This document shows positions 56,078 through 64,000 of a stretch of DNA of 64,000 nucleotides, in pieces (position 1 is the stretch's first letter; each line of letters starts with the position of its first letter). The notes beneath the pieces were generated by a model. That model saw only the letters and a list, made by a program, of their open reading frames with translations. It was not told where the DNA came from and did not search any database. A program made the translations under genes and the position numbers. The DNA comes from Hoyosella sp. YIM 151337 (lineage in GTDB: Bacteria > Actinomycetota > Actinomycetes > Mycobacteriales > Mycobacteriaceae). The DNA lies in contig NZ_JAPEIQ010000006.1 of NCBI RefSeq assembly GCF_026041215.1, positions 512,146-576,145 of the forward strand. Reading direction: 5' to 3'.

Positions 56078-56926
56078 ATGACGGAGCGGTTACACCAGTA
56101 CACGCATGCGGGCTTCACTTTCGACGTACTGGATACGGGACCGGCGGATGGCGACCCGGTCGTACTCCTGCATGGCTTCCCGCAACGCAGCTCGTGCTGG
56201 GTAGCCGTGATGGATCAGCTCAATCTTCACGGCTACCGCACCTACGCGCCTGACCAGCGAGGTTATTCGAAAGGCGCGCGCCCAAGAGGCCGCATGGCCT
56301 ACCGCATGGGCGAACTCGTCGCAGATGTCATCGCCCTCGTCGAGGCGATCGGCTCCGAAAGAGTGCATCTTGTCGGGCACAACTGGGGGGCTCTTGTGGC
56401 ATGGACGCTGGCCTCTCAGCACGCTGAACGTGTCAGCACGCTGACAACCGCATCGGCGCCTCACCCCGGCGCTTTCGCCGCGTCGATGCTGCGCAGCGAT
56501 CAACTCGCACGTTCATCGTATGTTCTGCTTTTTCAGGCTCCGATCATTCCCGAGATCACTATGACGCAGTTCCCTGCAGCAATCGAAATCGCATTGCGCA
56601 AGTCCGGCATGACCCCGGCACAGATAGAAGCTTTCCGCAGTGAAATCGTTGCCGATGGGGCACTCACTGGCGGGCTCAACTGGTTCCGTGCGATGGCCTT
56701 CACTGGACAGAACGGTGCTGCGAAACGCATCGATGTCCCGACCACCCATGTGTGGGGACGGGCCGATCCGGCAATCGGCCGCAAAGGAGCGGAGCTTACT
56801 GCCGACTACGTTTCAGCTCCCTACAAGCTTGAGGTCCTGGATAACGTTGGGCACTGGATCCCCGAAGAGGCGCCGGACGCGTTCGCGCGCATCATCATCG
56901 AACGCGCCACCGACGCGAGTGAGTGA
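56078..56926 (+). CDS. Alpha/beta-hydrolase, epoxide-hydrolase-like
   Basis: A 282-residue hydrolase. Start ATG 56078 (MTERLHQYTH) after CGAAAGG; the upstream frame runs through the terminator. The oxyanion block HGFPQRSSCWVAV, the nucleophile site HLVGHNWGALVAW with Asn-Trp-Gly where the nucleophile Asp/Ser normally sits next, and a C-terminal DNVGHWIPEEAP His. The GHNWG pattern is characteristic of Mycobacterium/Rhodococcus epoxide-hydrolase-type and fluoroacetate-type members, but the nucleophile residue in GHNWG reads Asn, so the true catalytic class is unsettled. Confidence 0.8.
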   Translation: MTERLHQYTHAGFTFDVLDTGPADGDPVVLLHGFPQRSSCWVAVMDQLNLHGYRTYAPDQRGYSKGARPRGRMAYRMGELVADVIALVEAIGSERVHLVGHNWGALVAWTLASQHAERVSTLTTASAPHPGAFAASMLRSDQLARSSYVLLFQAPIIPEITMTQFPAAIEIALRKSGMTPAQIEAFRSEIVADGALTGGLNWFRAMAFTGQNGAAKRIDVPTTHVWGRADPAIGRKGAELTADYVSAPYKLEVLDNVGHWIPEEAPDAFARIIIERATDASE

Positions 56927-57106
56927 TCCCGAAACGGAGGGCGTAACGAGCGGAGAGTGTCCACCATATGAGACATTTGCTATCACAGGTAGTACATACG
57001 GCACATAACGGCCATAGTCGGGTCATCGTGTCGTTTGATCAGAAGACATGTGGGCAGTAATTCCCCATACTGGTGTTCAGTTACATCCGATCAGAAAGGT
57101 CTTCAC

Positions 57107-57214
57107 ATGTTGCCTCCGATCGATCAGATTGATGCGATCGTCCGCGACCTCGTCTGGCAGAACTTTGGTGCAGTGCTTCAGATCCTTGAGTTGATCCCCA
57201 GCTACTTCCCTTGA
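57107..57214 (+). CDS. Possible 35-residue amphipathic peptide
   Basis: ATG 57107 follows GAAAGG seven bases before it and opens 35 codons ending TGA at 57212. The peptide starts MLPPIDQIDAIVRDLV and continues as one amphipathic helix (Asp, Arg, Glu on one side; Ile, Leu, Val, Trp on the other), ending ELIPSYFP. No family recognised. It stands alone between the hydrolase gene and convergent imuB. It resembles in shape, but not visibly in sequence, the short helical PorA/PorH-type peptides of mycolic-acid bacteria. Confidence 0.45.
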   Translation: MLPPIDQIDAIVRDLVWQNFGAVLQILELIPSYFP

Positions 57215-57221
57215 TCTGACC

Positions 57222-58781
57222 TCACTCCCAGCGGCCTTCGAGTTTCCATTCGCCTGCGGTGCACTTGACGAGTAGCGCACTGCCGTCTTCTGTGAGGATT
57301 TCCAGGCGGGCTACTCGGTCAGCGGAAGCGGCGTCCCACCAATTTTCGTCCGTGCACCACGGCCCCGCCCACGCCACGACGGGTGACCATTGCCTCCCCC
57401 ACTCGATGATTCTGGGTTCGGACGCAAGTAACCCCCTTCCTGTGACACGGACTGTGTGACGTGTTTCGTCAAGCACTTGGACCTCCAGGCAGGGGGTGAA
57501 TACCACCGACGGTGCCGGTTCAGGCAGCACACCTGGCCACGGCGCGTCTGGGTCAGCGTGTGGAATTTGTTCATCACCGAGCGCCACTAGCGTTACCCGC
57601 TCCGCGGGACTTCGCCCCCCACTAGGGACGCCCACCCGCACTGCATCACCACCGAGGAGCCCTTGCACCCGGATCAATGCACGCCGGGCCCGCTCCTCGC
57701 CCTCACCCACGCCGCCCCATAAACCCAGTTGCAGCGCACCTGAACTGACAACTTCCACGGGTTCGAGCCGCAACTGAGTAATTCCTGCCGTCGGCGCACT
57801 GCCATGGTGACCGGTAAGCCAGCCGTCAAGCTGCCACCTGATCCGGTCCGCTGTCCCTTCAGGCGTCAACGGCTCAGCGCAGCGCCACACGCGCGCGTGC
57901 TCCTCACCGTTCCCCGTAATCGCATGTACCCGCAAGCGCATGCAGGCGACATTCGCAGAAGCCAGCTTCTCGTGTAGTTGCAGGGCAAGCGCTCGACCCG
58001 CGAACGCTGCCATATCGACTCGTTCAACCGGCGGATCACATCGTTGGGCAACGTCAAGATCAGGAGGAAGCGCACGACCCGACGGCGGACGATCAGGCTC
58101 ACCGCGAGCACGCCGGTGCGCCAGAATCGCATCCGTACCGAACCTGGATGCCACGTAACGCGGTTCGATGGCCGCGAACTGGCCGATCGTGCGTATTCCA
58201 AGCCGGTGCAACAACCCAGCAAGTTCCTCACCAGCGATGAACCCCGGTTCCACCGTTAACTCGCCGATAGGCAGCGAAGAGAGATACGCTGCGTCACCAC
58301 CGGGCAGGACGATCTGCCCACGCCTGGCAGCAAGTACTGCAGTGAAAATCTGGTCCGCGATTCCCGCCTGACACTCCACACCTACTGCCGCGACAGCATC
58401 GATGAGCTTCTCCGCTGCCGCTTCCTCTCCACCGAGGTATCTCGATACGCCCCGTGCGGGCAGCACCAGCAAGCCAGCCCGGACAATCTCAGTGCCAGGA
58501 ACAATTGCGTCCACGGCGGCAGCGACTGGCTCGAATCGGCGATTATCACGACCTTCATCCGCGGTAACGACGTGCAAGTGCGGACAACGAGCTTGTGCCT
58601 CTCGCCGCCGGATACCACGGCGCACACCCTGTCTGCGCGCCGTCGCCGAACACGCCCGCACTCGATTACTGAGCATCACCGCAATCGGCTGATCCGGCGG
58701 CACATCCGCCTCCGCGGCCGCCGCCACAGCAGGCCAATCGGGACACCACAACGCTAGTACCCGGACATCATGATCCGTCAT
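57222..58781 (-). CDS. imuB: ImuB, Y-family-like mutasome adaptor
   Basis: A 519-residue polymerase-like protein of the inducible mutasome. Start ATG 58781 (MTDHDVRVLALWCPDWP); the frame extends to 59108 inside imuA', which overlaps. Fold of Y-family polymerases, but the N-terminal part does not show the usual catalytic acidic cluster, in line with ImuB being a scaffold. The beta-clamp binding motif QLGLWG is at 351-356, matching the position and form known for mycobacterial ImuB. Overlaps imuA' by 4 bases; SOS-induced through the box at 59622. Confidence 0.93.
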   Translation of the reverse strand: MTDHDVRVLALWCPDWPAVAAAAEADVPPDQPIAVMLSNRVRACSATARRQGVRRGIRRREAQARCPHLHVVTADEGRDNRRFEPVAAAVDAIVPGTEIVRAGLLVLPARGVSRYLGGEEAAAEKLIDAVAAVGVECQAGIADQIFTAVLAARRGQIVLPGGDAAYLSSLPIGELTVEPGFIAGEELAGLLHRLGIRTIGQFAAIEPRYVASRFGTDAILAHRRARGEPDRPPSGRALPPDLDVAQRCDPPVERVDMAAFAGRALALQLHEKLASANVACMRLRVHAITGNGEEHARVWRCAEPLTPEGTADRIRWQLDGWLTGHHGSAPTAGITQLRLEPVEVVSSGALQLGLWGGVGEGEERARRALIRVQGLLGGDAVRVGVPSGGRSPAERVTLVALGDEQIPHADPDAPWPGVLPEPAPSVVFTPCLEVQVLDETRHTVRVTGRGLLASEPRIIEWGRQWSPVVAWAGPWCTDENWWDAASADRVARLEILTEDGSALLVKCTAGEWKLEGRWE

Positions 58782-59566
58782 GACCCCACCCCAAGAGCAG
58801 AGGCATCCGGGAACGAAACGGGAGCGGTTATTGTTTCCTCCGCCTCCCATCGGACTCGGCCCGCCATGCACGTCAGCCGCATCGTCGAGCGCCGCTGCTG
58901 AAACGAACGGCCGCTTGCCTGCACAGCCAGACTGAGACCCCGTATCCGGCCATGCCCGCGCCCCAATCCGCGATAGCCGCATATCTGGCTTTCCAGCGCT
59001 ACCTCCGGATTTGGCCACTGGCCGTCCACGATCGCGAGCACAGCATTTTTGCTGCGCACGCGAGCAGTGACAGCACGCGCCCGCGTATACGACACCTGCA
59101 CACCACACAGCCCAAGAACCACCAAATCGACCCCGTCGAGCAACACTGCCGCGACTTCCACAGGATCCGGTCCAGGATCGGGGATCACCGCGACCCGGCG
59201 GAGATCACCCCCCATCTCCGCGACCGCTAACAAACTCAGCTCCGGCAGCCCCACTACCGCTACATGCCCATCCGCTGCCGTGACCGAAGCGATAAACCCT
59301 AGCACCGCGAACCGAGATCCCGTTAAGCCCACCACCGAGCCTTTCGCGAGGAACCGGCCAGGAAAGAGCTCCTCGAAAGGCCCCGGGACAGGCAATCCGC
59401 CCGTCCGCGGCGCAAGCTCCGGAGTGGCCTCTGGAGCTTGTGCCGCTGCCAGTGACTGCGGAGCTACTGCGCCCACCCGGCCAGGTACAGCCGCCATCCT
59501 GCGGCGCAGCTGCTCTATCTGCTCCTGCCGCGGCAGCGTCGCCAAATTCTGCGAGCAAAAGGACAT
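58778..59566 (-). CDS. ImuA'-type SOS mutasome protein
   Basis: A 262-residue RecA-like accessory protein. The core has LFPGRFLAKGSVVGLTGSRFA, GHVAVVGLPELSLL and LDGVDLVVLGLCGVQVSYTRAR, the pattern of mycobacterial ImuA'. No intact Walker A is seen, as in that group. C-terminal part is Arg-rich. First gene of the imuA'-imuB operon, whose LexA box lies 55 bases upstream. Confidence 0.88.
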   Translation of the reverse strand: MSFCSQNLATLPRQEQIEQLRRRMAAVPGRVGAVAPQSLAAAQAPEATPELAPRTGGLPVPGPFEELFPGRFLAKGSVVGLTGSRFAVLGFIASVTAADGHVAVVGLPELSLLAVAEMGGDLRRVAVIPDPGPDPVEVAAVLLDGVDLVVLGLCGVQVSYTRARAVTARVRSKNAVLAIVDGQWPNPEVALESQICGYRGLGRGHGRIRGLSLAVQASGRSFQQRRSTMRLTCMAGRVRWEAEETITAPVSFPDASALGVGS

Positions 59567-59621
59567 ACCTCTCCCCTGGACTCAAATGGTGCGTGGGCGC
59601 GGGGAAGGCGCAACCTCACTA

Positions 59622-59637
59622 TCGAACACAAGTTCGA
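59622..59637 (-). promoter_or_regulatory. LexA (SOS) box of imuA'-imuB
   Basis: TCGAACACAAGTTCGA, a perfect match to the consensus TCGAAC-N4-GTTCGA. It sits 55 bases upstream of the imuA' start (minus strand) and also 178 bases before the kinase-like gene on the other strand. Confidence 0.92.
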
Positions 59638-59814
59638 TAGTTCTAGTAAACCTCAGGGGTCTGACAATTGCGAGTGGCGTTGATCGGCTAGTGAGTAACA
59701 GGTCACAAAAGAAGGGGCTCAGCGCATCAACTGCATTACAACTTCGCACTGCCCTGATCACAGTTGCCCCTGCTCGCTGTCGCGAAACCCTACCTCACCA
59801 CTACATTCTGGAGA

Positions 59815-61083
59815 ATGACGAACCTGGAACAAGCGCGCCGCGCAGCTGGATCCGGCTACTTGGTGGCAAGCCGCTATCGGCTGCGTTCCAGAATCGGAAG
59901 CACCGGCAGCGCCGCACCATGGCTTGCGAAGGATCAAATCCTTGATCGCGATGTCGTCGTCAAACCGGCCATCGCAACACCAGGGCTTCCCAAGGCCGCC
60001 ATCGCCGAAGCCCGCAGCCGCGCACTGCGTGAAGGCAGTGCCGTCGCACGACTAGCCCACGACAATATTGTTGACCTCTATGACGTCGCACTCGACGGCG
60101 ACGACCCCTGGATGGTCATGGAATACGTGCCCTCCATCGGTCTGGCCCACGCACTGGCGCTGCGCACTCGGCTCACATCGATGCTCGCCGCGCAGATCGG
60201 CGCTCAAGTCGCGAATGCACTAGCAGCTGCCCACGACACCGGACTGCTGCACCGCGACGTCAGCCCCGGCAACATTCTCATCACCAACGGCCGCAATCCC
60301 GGGCGTGTGAAGCTCACTGGCTTCGGCTTGGCTCAGCCAGCAGATGTACAGTTCGCCCACCTCAATGTCATCGGGACACCAGGCTACCTGGCCCCCGAAG
60401 TGGCACGTGGCGAGCAAGCAACCGCGGCCAGTGACGTCTTTTCGCTAGGCGCGACCCTATACGCGGCAGTCGCAGGCATGTCGCCGTTCGGTCCCGCCAC
60501 CGACCCGATCGCGCAACTCAACCACACAATCAGCGGGCAGGTGCGGCCGCTGCCAGTGCGCGACGAATTCGCCACCATCATCATGCGGATGCTTGAGACC
60601 GATCCTTGCTCCCGGCCAAGCGTTCTCGAAGCACGCAATGCGCTGGCATCAATCGCAGCCGGCAGCGATGGGACAGCTTCGTTCGTTCTTTCCGCGCCAC
60701 TGCAGATTCCGCCCGGTGAAATCCCCTTCTGGCAAAAGCGCACTGCTGCTGGCGCCCGCACGGACCGTAGCGTATTGCGCAGTCCGCTCAGTACGACATT
60801 GCCCAGCGCCGCAACGCCGCCAAGCGCACCGCAAAGTGCGGCGCTCTGGGCGGGCACCAGCACCCCCGAAAGCTCACTGCCAGCACCTTCTGCACCACGA
60901 TTCAAGCCGCGGCCGATCGTCGTCGACCCCGAACCTGAGCCAGTCCGTTACTCCGAGTACGGAGAGGGCGAACTCGCCGAAATCATGAGCACCAACAGGC
61001 TTTCGCTCATCGTTGCGCTGTTGCTGCTCGGCCTGGGACTGGGCGCCGCGCTGATCGTCGGGATGATCGTAAGCCAGATCTAA
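59815..61083 (+). CDS. Membrane-anchored kinase-like protein (probable pseudokinase)
   Basis: A 422-residue protein of the bacterial Ser/Thr (Pkn) kinase fold with one C-terminal transmembrane helix (about 396-418) and almost nothing outside. Start ATG 59815 (MTNLEQARRAAG). Lys 50 (VVVK) and HRD 146-148 are present, but the conserved Lys two residues after HRD is Ser 150 and the DFG Asp is Gly 169 (TGFGLAQ). Asn 153 is kept. A Pro/Ser-rich linker joins the kinase fold to the helix. Loss of the DFG Asp normally stops Mg-ATP use, so signalling by scaffolding is more likely. Neighbour is the EsrR-like regulator (stops 3 bases apart, convergent). Confidence 0.85.
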   Translation: MTNLEQARRAAGSGYLVASRYRLRSRIGSTGSAAPWLAKDQILDRDVVVKPAIATPGLPKAAIAEARSRALREGSAVARLAHDNIVDLYDVALDGDDPWMVMEYVPSIGLAHALALRTRLTSMLAAQIGAQVANALAAAHDTGLLHRDVSPGNILITNGRNPGRVKLTGFGLAQPADVQFAHLNVIGTPGYLAPEVARGEQATAASDVFSLGATLYAAVAGMSPFGPATDPIAQLNHTISGQVRPLPVRDEFATIIMRMLETDPCSRPSVLEARNALASIAAGSDGTASFVLSAPLQIPPGEIPFWQKRTAAGARTDRSVLRSPLSTTLPSAATPPSAPQSAALWAGTSTPESSLPAPSAPRFKPRPIVVDPEPEPVRYSEYGEGELAEIMSTNRLSLIVALLLLGLGLGAALIVGMIVSQI

Positions 61084-61730
61084 CTGATATGTCTCCGGTG
61101 GGCCCAGCGGGTCAGCGCGTTGCGATTCGACTGCTGGGTCTTCCTCAACACATTTGACGCGTGAGTCTCCACCGTCTTGATGGAGATGAAGAGCTCTTCC
61201 GCGATTTCCCGATACGTGTACCCACGCGCGAGCAGCCGCAACACCTCGAGTTCCCGGGGCGTGAGTGAGTCCAGTTCCGGATCGAGGGGCGGCTCAGGAA
61301 CGGGCGATTTACCGGTAAACGAGTCGAGCACGAACCCTGCCAGACGCGGACTGAACACCGCGTCCCCGCCCGCGACTCGGCGTACCGCGTCGGCGAGTTC
61401 CGGCCCGGAAATCGTCTTAGTCACGTAACCCCGAGCCCCGGCCCGAATGACGGCGATGACGTCCTCCGCCGCATCCGAGACGCTCAGCGCGAGAAAAACC
61501 GGCCCGCCATCGACTTCCCTTAACACGCTCACACCACCCCCGTGTGGCATGTGGACATCAAGCAGCACGACATCTGGTTTGGATTGGCGGATGCCGCTGA
61601 CCGCGTCAGCAACGGTCCCGGCCTCGCCGACGATTTCCAAGTCACGCTCAGTAGCCAGTTCCGCCCTGACTCCCGACCGGAAGACTGCGTGGTCGTCGAC
61701 GAGAAAAACCCGATACGTTCGATCGGTCAC
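61080..61730 (-). CDS. NarL/LuxR-type response regulator (EsrR-like)
   Basis: A 216-residue two-component regulator. Receiver domain: acidic pocket VDDH at 11-14, phospho-acceptor Asp 58 (VVLLDVHMP), Lys in the ARGYVTKTISG position. C-terminal LuxR helix-turn-helix LTPRELEVLRLLARGYTYRE, IAEELFISIKTVETHASNVL. Its start overlaps the histidine kinase stop (four bases). Together with the PspC proteins it matches the C. glutamicum envelope-stress system EsrISR as I recall it. Confidence 0.9.
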   Translation of the reverse strand: MTDRTYRVFLVDDHAVFRSGVRAELATERDLEIVGEAGTVADAVSGIRQSKPDVVLLDVHMPHGGGVSVLREVDGGPVFLALSVSDAAEDVIAVIRAGARGYVTKTISGPELADAVRRVAGGDAVFSPRLAGFVLDSFTGKSPVPEPPLDPELDSLTPRELEVLRLLARGYTYREIAEELFISIKTVETHASNVLRKTQQSNRNALTRWAHRRHIS

Positions 61731-62938
61731 TTCTCCTCCTCCGGCTCAGTATCGTCACGGTCGAGGTAGATCCGCACCTCAGTACCTTTCCCGAGTCCTG
61801 TTCGGATGTCTACCGAACCACCGCGGCGCTCCATCCGCTGCCGGACCGATTTCGCCAGGCCCTGCCGATCCGCTGGCACCGCATCCGGATCGAAACCCTT
61901 TCCCCGGTCACGCACGAACACACTGACCTTCTCTGGTTCCACCTCTGCAAAGAGGTCCACATTGGACTCCCCTGAGTGTTTCGCCGCGTTCACCAGTGCT
62001 TCTCGCACCGCGCCCAGCAATGCGGTATTTGCGGGCGAATCGCTGATCCGCACGTCGCCAACAGTCACCGGCTGTATTGTCACGCCATACTGATCCTCGA
62101 CCTCACCCGCGAGCGACTTCAGTGCGGCAGCAAGGCTCTCGGGGCTTTCGGATTCTGCGCTGAAAAGCCACCTGCGCAACTCACGCTCCTGCATGCGGGC
62201 CAACCGCTGAACTTCCGCAGGACGCTCGGAGCGTTTCTGGATCAGCGCAAGTGTTTGCAAGACGGAATCATGCAGGTGCGAAGCGATTTCATCACGCTCT
62301 TCGGTACGGATGCGCGCTGCACGCTCTTCGTTGAGCGCCCGCCACATGCGCAGCCATAGCGGAATCGTCAGGACCGCGACCCCCGCAAGGGTAACGAGCA
62401 CCGCCATGAGGGACGAGCGCAGCGCGCCGAAATCAACCTGATCGAGCCAAATCACTGAGAGGCCAAGTACCACCAGGGTGACGCCGCCGATCACCCGCAC
62501 CCAGGTCAGTGCAGTCGGACGCTGCGACAGTCCCAGCATTGACCGCGGCGCACCCACATCGAATTCGCGCCACACCAGTGCGGCGCCGGCTATCGCTACG
62601 AGCACCGGAACAAGCACTGCCCCGAGCGCTCCGCTTGACAGCAGACTGAACGCGACTGCCACCGCGCCGCCGATCGTCGCGAGACCAATCGCCTGCCGCC
62701 GAACCTCCGGCGCAAGCGGTTCGGTATCGGATCCGGGGGGTGTCAGAATCCACAGCAAGCCATAGGCAACTACGCCGATTCCTGCGGCAGCAGCAAGCAG
62801 CACGAAGGCCAATCGGACCCTCTGCTCGTCGACACCGAGATGGTCAGCGACGCCGCCCGCGACACCGCCGACGACGCGCCCCCGGACGCGGCGGTGCATC
62901 GCCGGTGCTACGGCGTCTGAGCGCAGGGCAGGGTTCAC
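61727..62938 (-). CDS. PspC-domain histidine kinase (EsrS-like)
   Basis: A 403-residue sensor kinase. Start GTG 62938 (MNPALRSDAVAP) after AGGATCG; ATG 62974 would add 12 residues. N-terminal PspC domain (RVRGRVVGGVAGGVADHLGV with a following helix), three to four more helices to about 195, then a HisKA_3 helix with His 223 (ASHLHDSVLQTL), N box EALVNAAKHS and G box RDRGKGFD. Pairs with the regulator downstream. PspC sensors of this type respond to cell-envelope stress or antibiotics. Confidence 0.9.
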   Translation of the reverse strand: MNPALRSDAVAPAMHRRVRGRVVGGVAGGVADHLGVDEQRVRLAFVLLAAAAGIGVVAYGLLWILTPPGSDTEPLAPEVRRQAIGLATIGGAVAVAFSLLSSGALGAVLVPVLVAIAGAALVWREFDVGAPRSMLGLSQRPTALTWVRVIGGVTLVVLGLSVIWLDQVDFGALRSSLMAVLVTLAGVAVLTIPLWLRMWRALNEERAARIRTEERDEIASHLHDSVLQTLALIQKRSERPAEVQRLARMQERELRRWLFSAESESPESLAAALKSLAGEVEDQYGVTIQPVTVGDVRISDSPANTALLGAVREALVNAAKHSGESNVDLFAEVEPEKVSVFVRDRGKGFDPDAVPADRQGLAKSVRQRMERRGGSVDIRTGLGKGTEVRIYLDRDDTEPEEEK

Positions 62939-62973
62939 GCTTCGATCCTGACACGATTGTTGGTGCTGCAGCA

Positions 62974-63045
62974 TCAGGGCTCTACCCTGAACACAAATCT
63001 CAGGGTAATCCGCTCCCCAGCAGCGAGATCGGTGGAAGATCAGGG
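62974..63045 (+). promoter_or_regulatory. TCAGGG/CCCTGA operator cluster between kinase and PspC genes
   Basis: A perfect inverted repeat TCAGGG-CTCTA-CCCTGA (62974-62990) with two more TCAGGG copies at 63000-63005 and 63040-63045 sits in the divergent control region. Four copies in 72 bases suggest a binding site for the NarL-type regulator; autoregulation of both operons is inferred. Confidence 0.7.
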
Positions 63046-63090
63046 AATCACCTGATTTCGCCGGGGCATCGCGGCAAGCATCATGAAATC

Positions 63091-64000
63091 ATGACCACGA
63101 CGAGCTTCAGCGACCAGGTCAACGACATCTGGCGCACGCGCCCCGCGCGACTCAGCCATACCGGGAAAATCGCGGGAGTGTGCTCAGGCTTCGGGCACCG
63201 GTACGACATCGATCCAGTCCTCATCCGCGTTGCGTTCATCGTGTCCGCGTTCTTTGGCGGCGCGGGAATCGTGCTCTACCTGGCAGCCTGGCTGCTCCTG
63301 CCGAAGGATGCCGACCACGTGTCTGCAGGTGAGTCGCTACTCGGGCGCGGGCAAAGCTCACAATCACAGAGCAGCACGGTCGTGCTCGTCATCGCGCTGG
63401 CGATAGCCGCGAGCATCGTCACGCCGATCGGTCTGAGTATGAGTGGCTCTGGCCTCGTCAGCTTCGCGCTGATGCTCGTTGGCTGGTGGTTGCTATACCA
63501 GCGCCGTCCAGCGCAGCCACCGCTGCCCGCGTATGTCACCGCCTGGACGCCACCCGTCGCGCCCGGCTGGAGCGACCAGGGCGCGCCAGTTTACGGACCG
63601 GCGGCATGGACGCCACCACAGCAATATCAGCAGCCGCCACCGGTACCTCAACAAGCTGAAGCAGCGCCTGACAACGCGGACGTGGAAGCACCCGCAGACC
63701 GGGTTGCACATGAAGTCAAGGAGTCCCCTACGCTGCCACAGGTCCAGCCGCTTGTGCGACCGGCGGAAGTGACCAAGAAGACCACGCAGCATGCGCAGGA
63801 CCACGCACAGCCGCCCTCCTGGGATCCGCTTGGGGTCGCTCCGTTCGCCTGGGACCTCCCCGAACCTGCGCCCGCACGTGAACCAGTGGTCGTGAAACCG
63901 CAGTCACGGATCACCGCTGTTACTCTCGGCCTAGCGATCATCACCGGCGCCGTCCTGACTGCACTCGCGCTCCTCTTCGGTGTCTCGTGGCTGACAGCGG
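63091..64000 (+). CDS. PspC-domain membrane protein (EsrI-like), 3' end outside window
   Basis: The reading frame from ATG 63091 stays open to the right edge (303 codons). The protein starts MTTTSFSDQVNDIWRTRPAR, then the PspC domain (GKIAGVCSGFGHRYDIDPVL, FIVSAFFGGAGIVLYLAAWL), a second hydrophobic pair, a long Pro/Gln-rich cytoplasmic or exported linker (TPPQQYQQPPPVPQQ) and a final visible helix (VTLGLAIITGAVLTALALLF). In C. glutamicum a divergent PspC protein (EsrI) inhibits the sensor kinase; the same role is likely here. Length and end are unknown. Confidence 0.85.
   Translation, partial: MTTTSFSDQVNDIWRTRPARLSHTGKIAGVCSGFGHRYDIDPVLIRVAFIVSAFFGGAGIVLYLAAWLLLPKDADHVSAGESLLGRGQSSQSQSSTVVLVIALAIAASIVTPIGLSMSGSGLVSFALMLVGWWLLYQRRPAQPPLPAYVTAWTPPVAPGWSDQGAPVYGPAAWTPPQQYQQPPPVPQQAEAAPDNADVEAPADRVAHEVKESPTLPQVQPLVRPAEVTKKTTQHAQDHAQPPSWDPLGVAPFAWDLPEPAPAREPVVVKPQSRITAVTLGLAIITGAVLTALALLFGVSWLTA

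Noticed and set aside
58782-59108. Extension of the imuB frame upstream
   Set aside because: It lies inside imuA' in another frame and has no protein-like features; ATG 58781 fits homolog length.

Overview
The window looks like chromosomal DNA from a mycolic-acid actinobacterium (order Mycobacteriales). The evidence is high GC with many GTG starts, an actinobacterial SAM-IV-type riboswitch, an ImuA'-ImuB-DnaE2 mutasome with mycobacterial-type SOS boxes, and an order of core genes (dacB, yihY, trpS, icd, metY, metX, folD, trmL, dnaE2) that I recall as similar to Mycobacterium tuberculosis around Rv3330-Rv3395. A Hoyosella-like organism is one guess, but no species can be fixed from the sequence alone. 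All names come from reading the translations and motifs; no database search was run.

Layout. 1-5066: the end of an acyl-CoA synthetase gene cut by the window edge, then LivH, LivM and a LivJ-like binding protein, closed by a strong hairpin terminator. 5097-20543: a complete myo-inositol catabolic region. A sugar-type ABC transporter (binding protein, permease, ATPase) lies on the minus strand. A GntR/UTRA regulator (IolR-like) lies divergent to a ten-gene iol run: kinase IolC, a TIM-barrel aldolase candidate, IolB, IolD, IolE, IolG, IolH, IolA and a second Gfo/Idh dehydrogenase. The transporter and iol promoters share a near-identical 28-base element (25/28) that overlaps the -35 box, so uptake and catabolism are probably one regulon. 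20530-29443: a tandem double-TetR regulator, membrane proteins, a D,D-carboxypeptidase, YihY, TrpS, exonuclease III, an MFS exporter and isocitrate dehydrogenase. 29721-32511: the riboswitch followed by metY-metX. 32541-37327: a protein built of eleven exact ten-residue repeats, a VOC protein, DUF3017, FolD, a GNAT, a DUF222-HNH protein and TrmL.

37333-49128: mostly minus-strand lipid metabolism. It has an orphan type II thioesterase, a FadE34-like fused acyl-CoA dehydrogenase, an SDR, a MaoC hydratase, an SRPBCC protein, an Ltp1-like thiolase and a divergent TetR, then an enoyl-CoA hydratase, hydrolases, an aldo/keto reductase and a class III adenylate cyclase. 49260-51717: a PadR regulator next to a perfect 38-base palindrome, coupled to a deazaflavin-type oxidoreductase gene, and a large membrane protein. 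51769-59566: the SOS mutasome in two LexA-box-controlled pieces (dnaE2; imuA'-imuB), separated by a MerR/Hsp20 pair, a hydrolase and a 35-codon ORF. 59815-64000: a membrane-anchored kinase-like protein lacking key catalytic residues, then an EsrISR-like envelope-stress system (PspC-domain histidine kinase, NarL-type regulator, divergent PspC protein running off the window).

The most interesting items are the decapeptide-repeat protein, the pseudokinase, the double TetR, the shared inositol operator, the PadR palindrome and three unlisted small ORFs with good ribosome sites.
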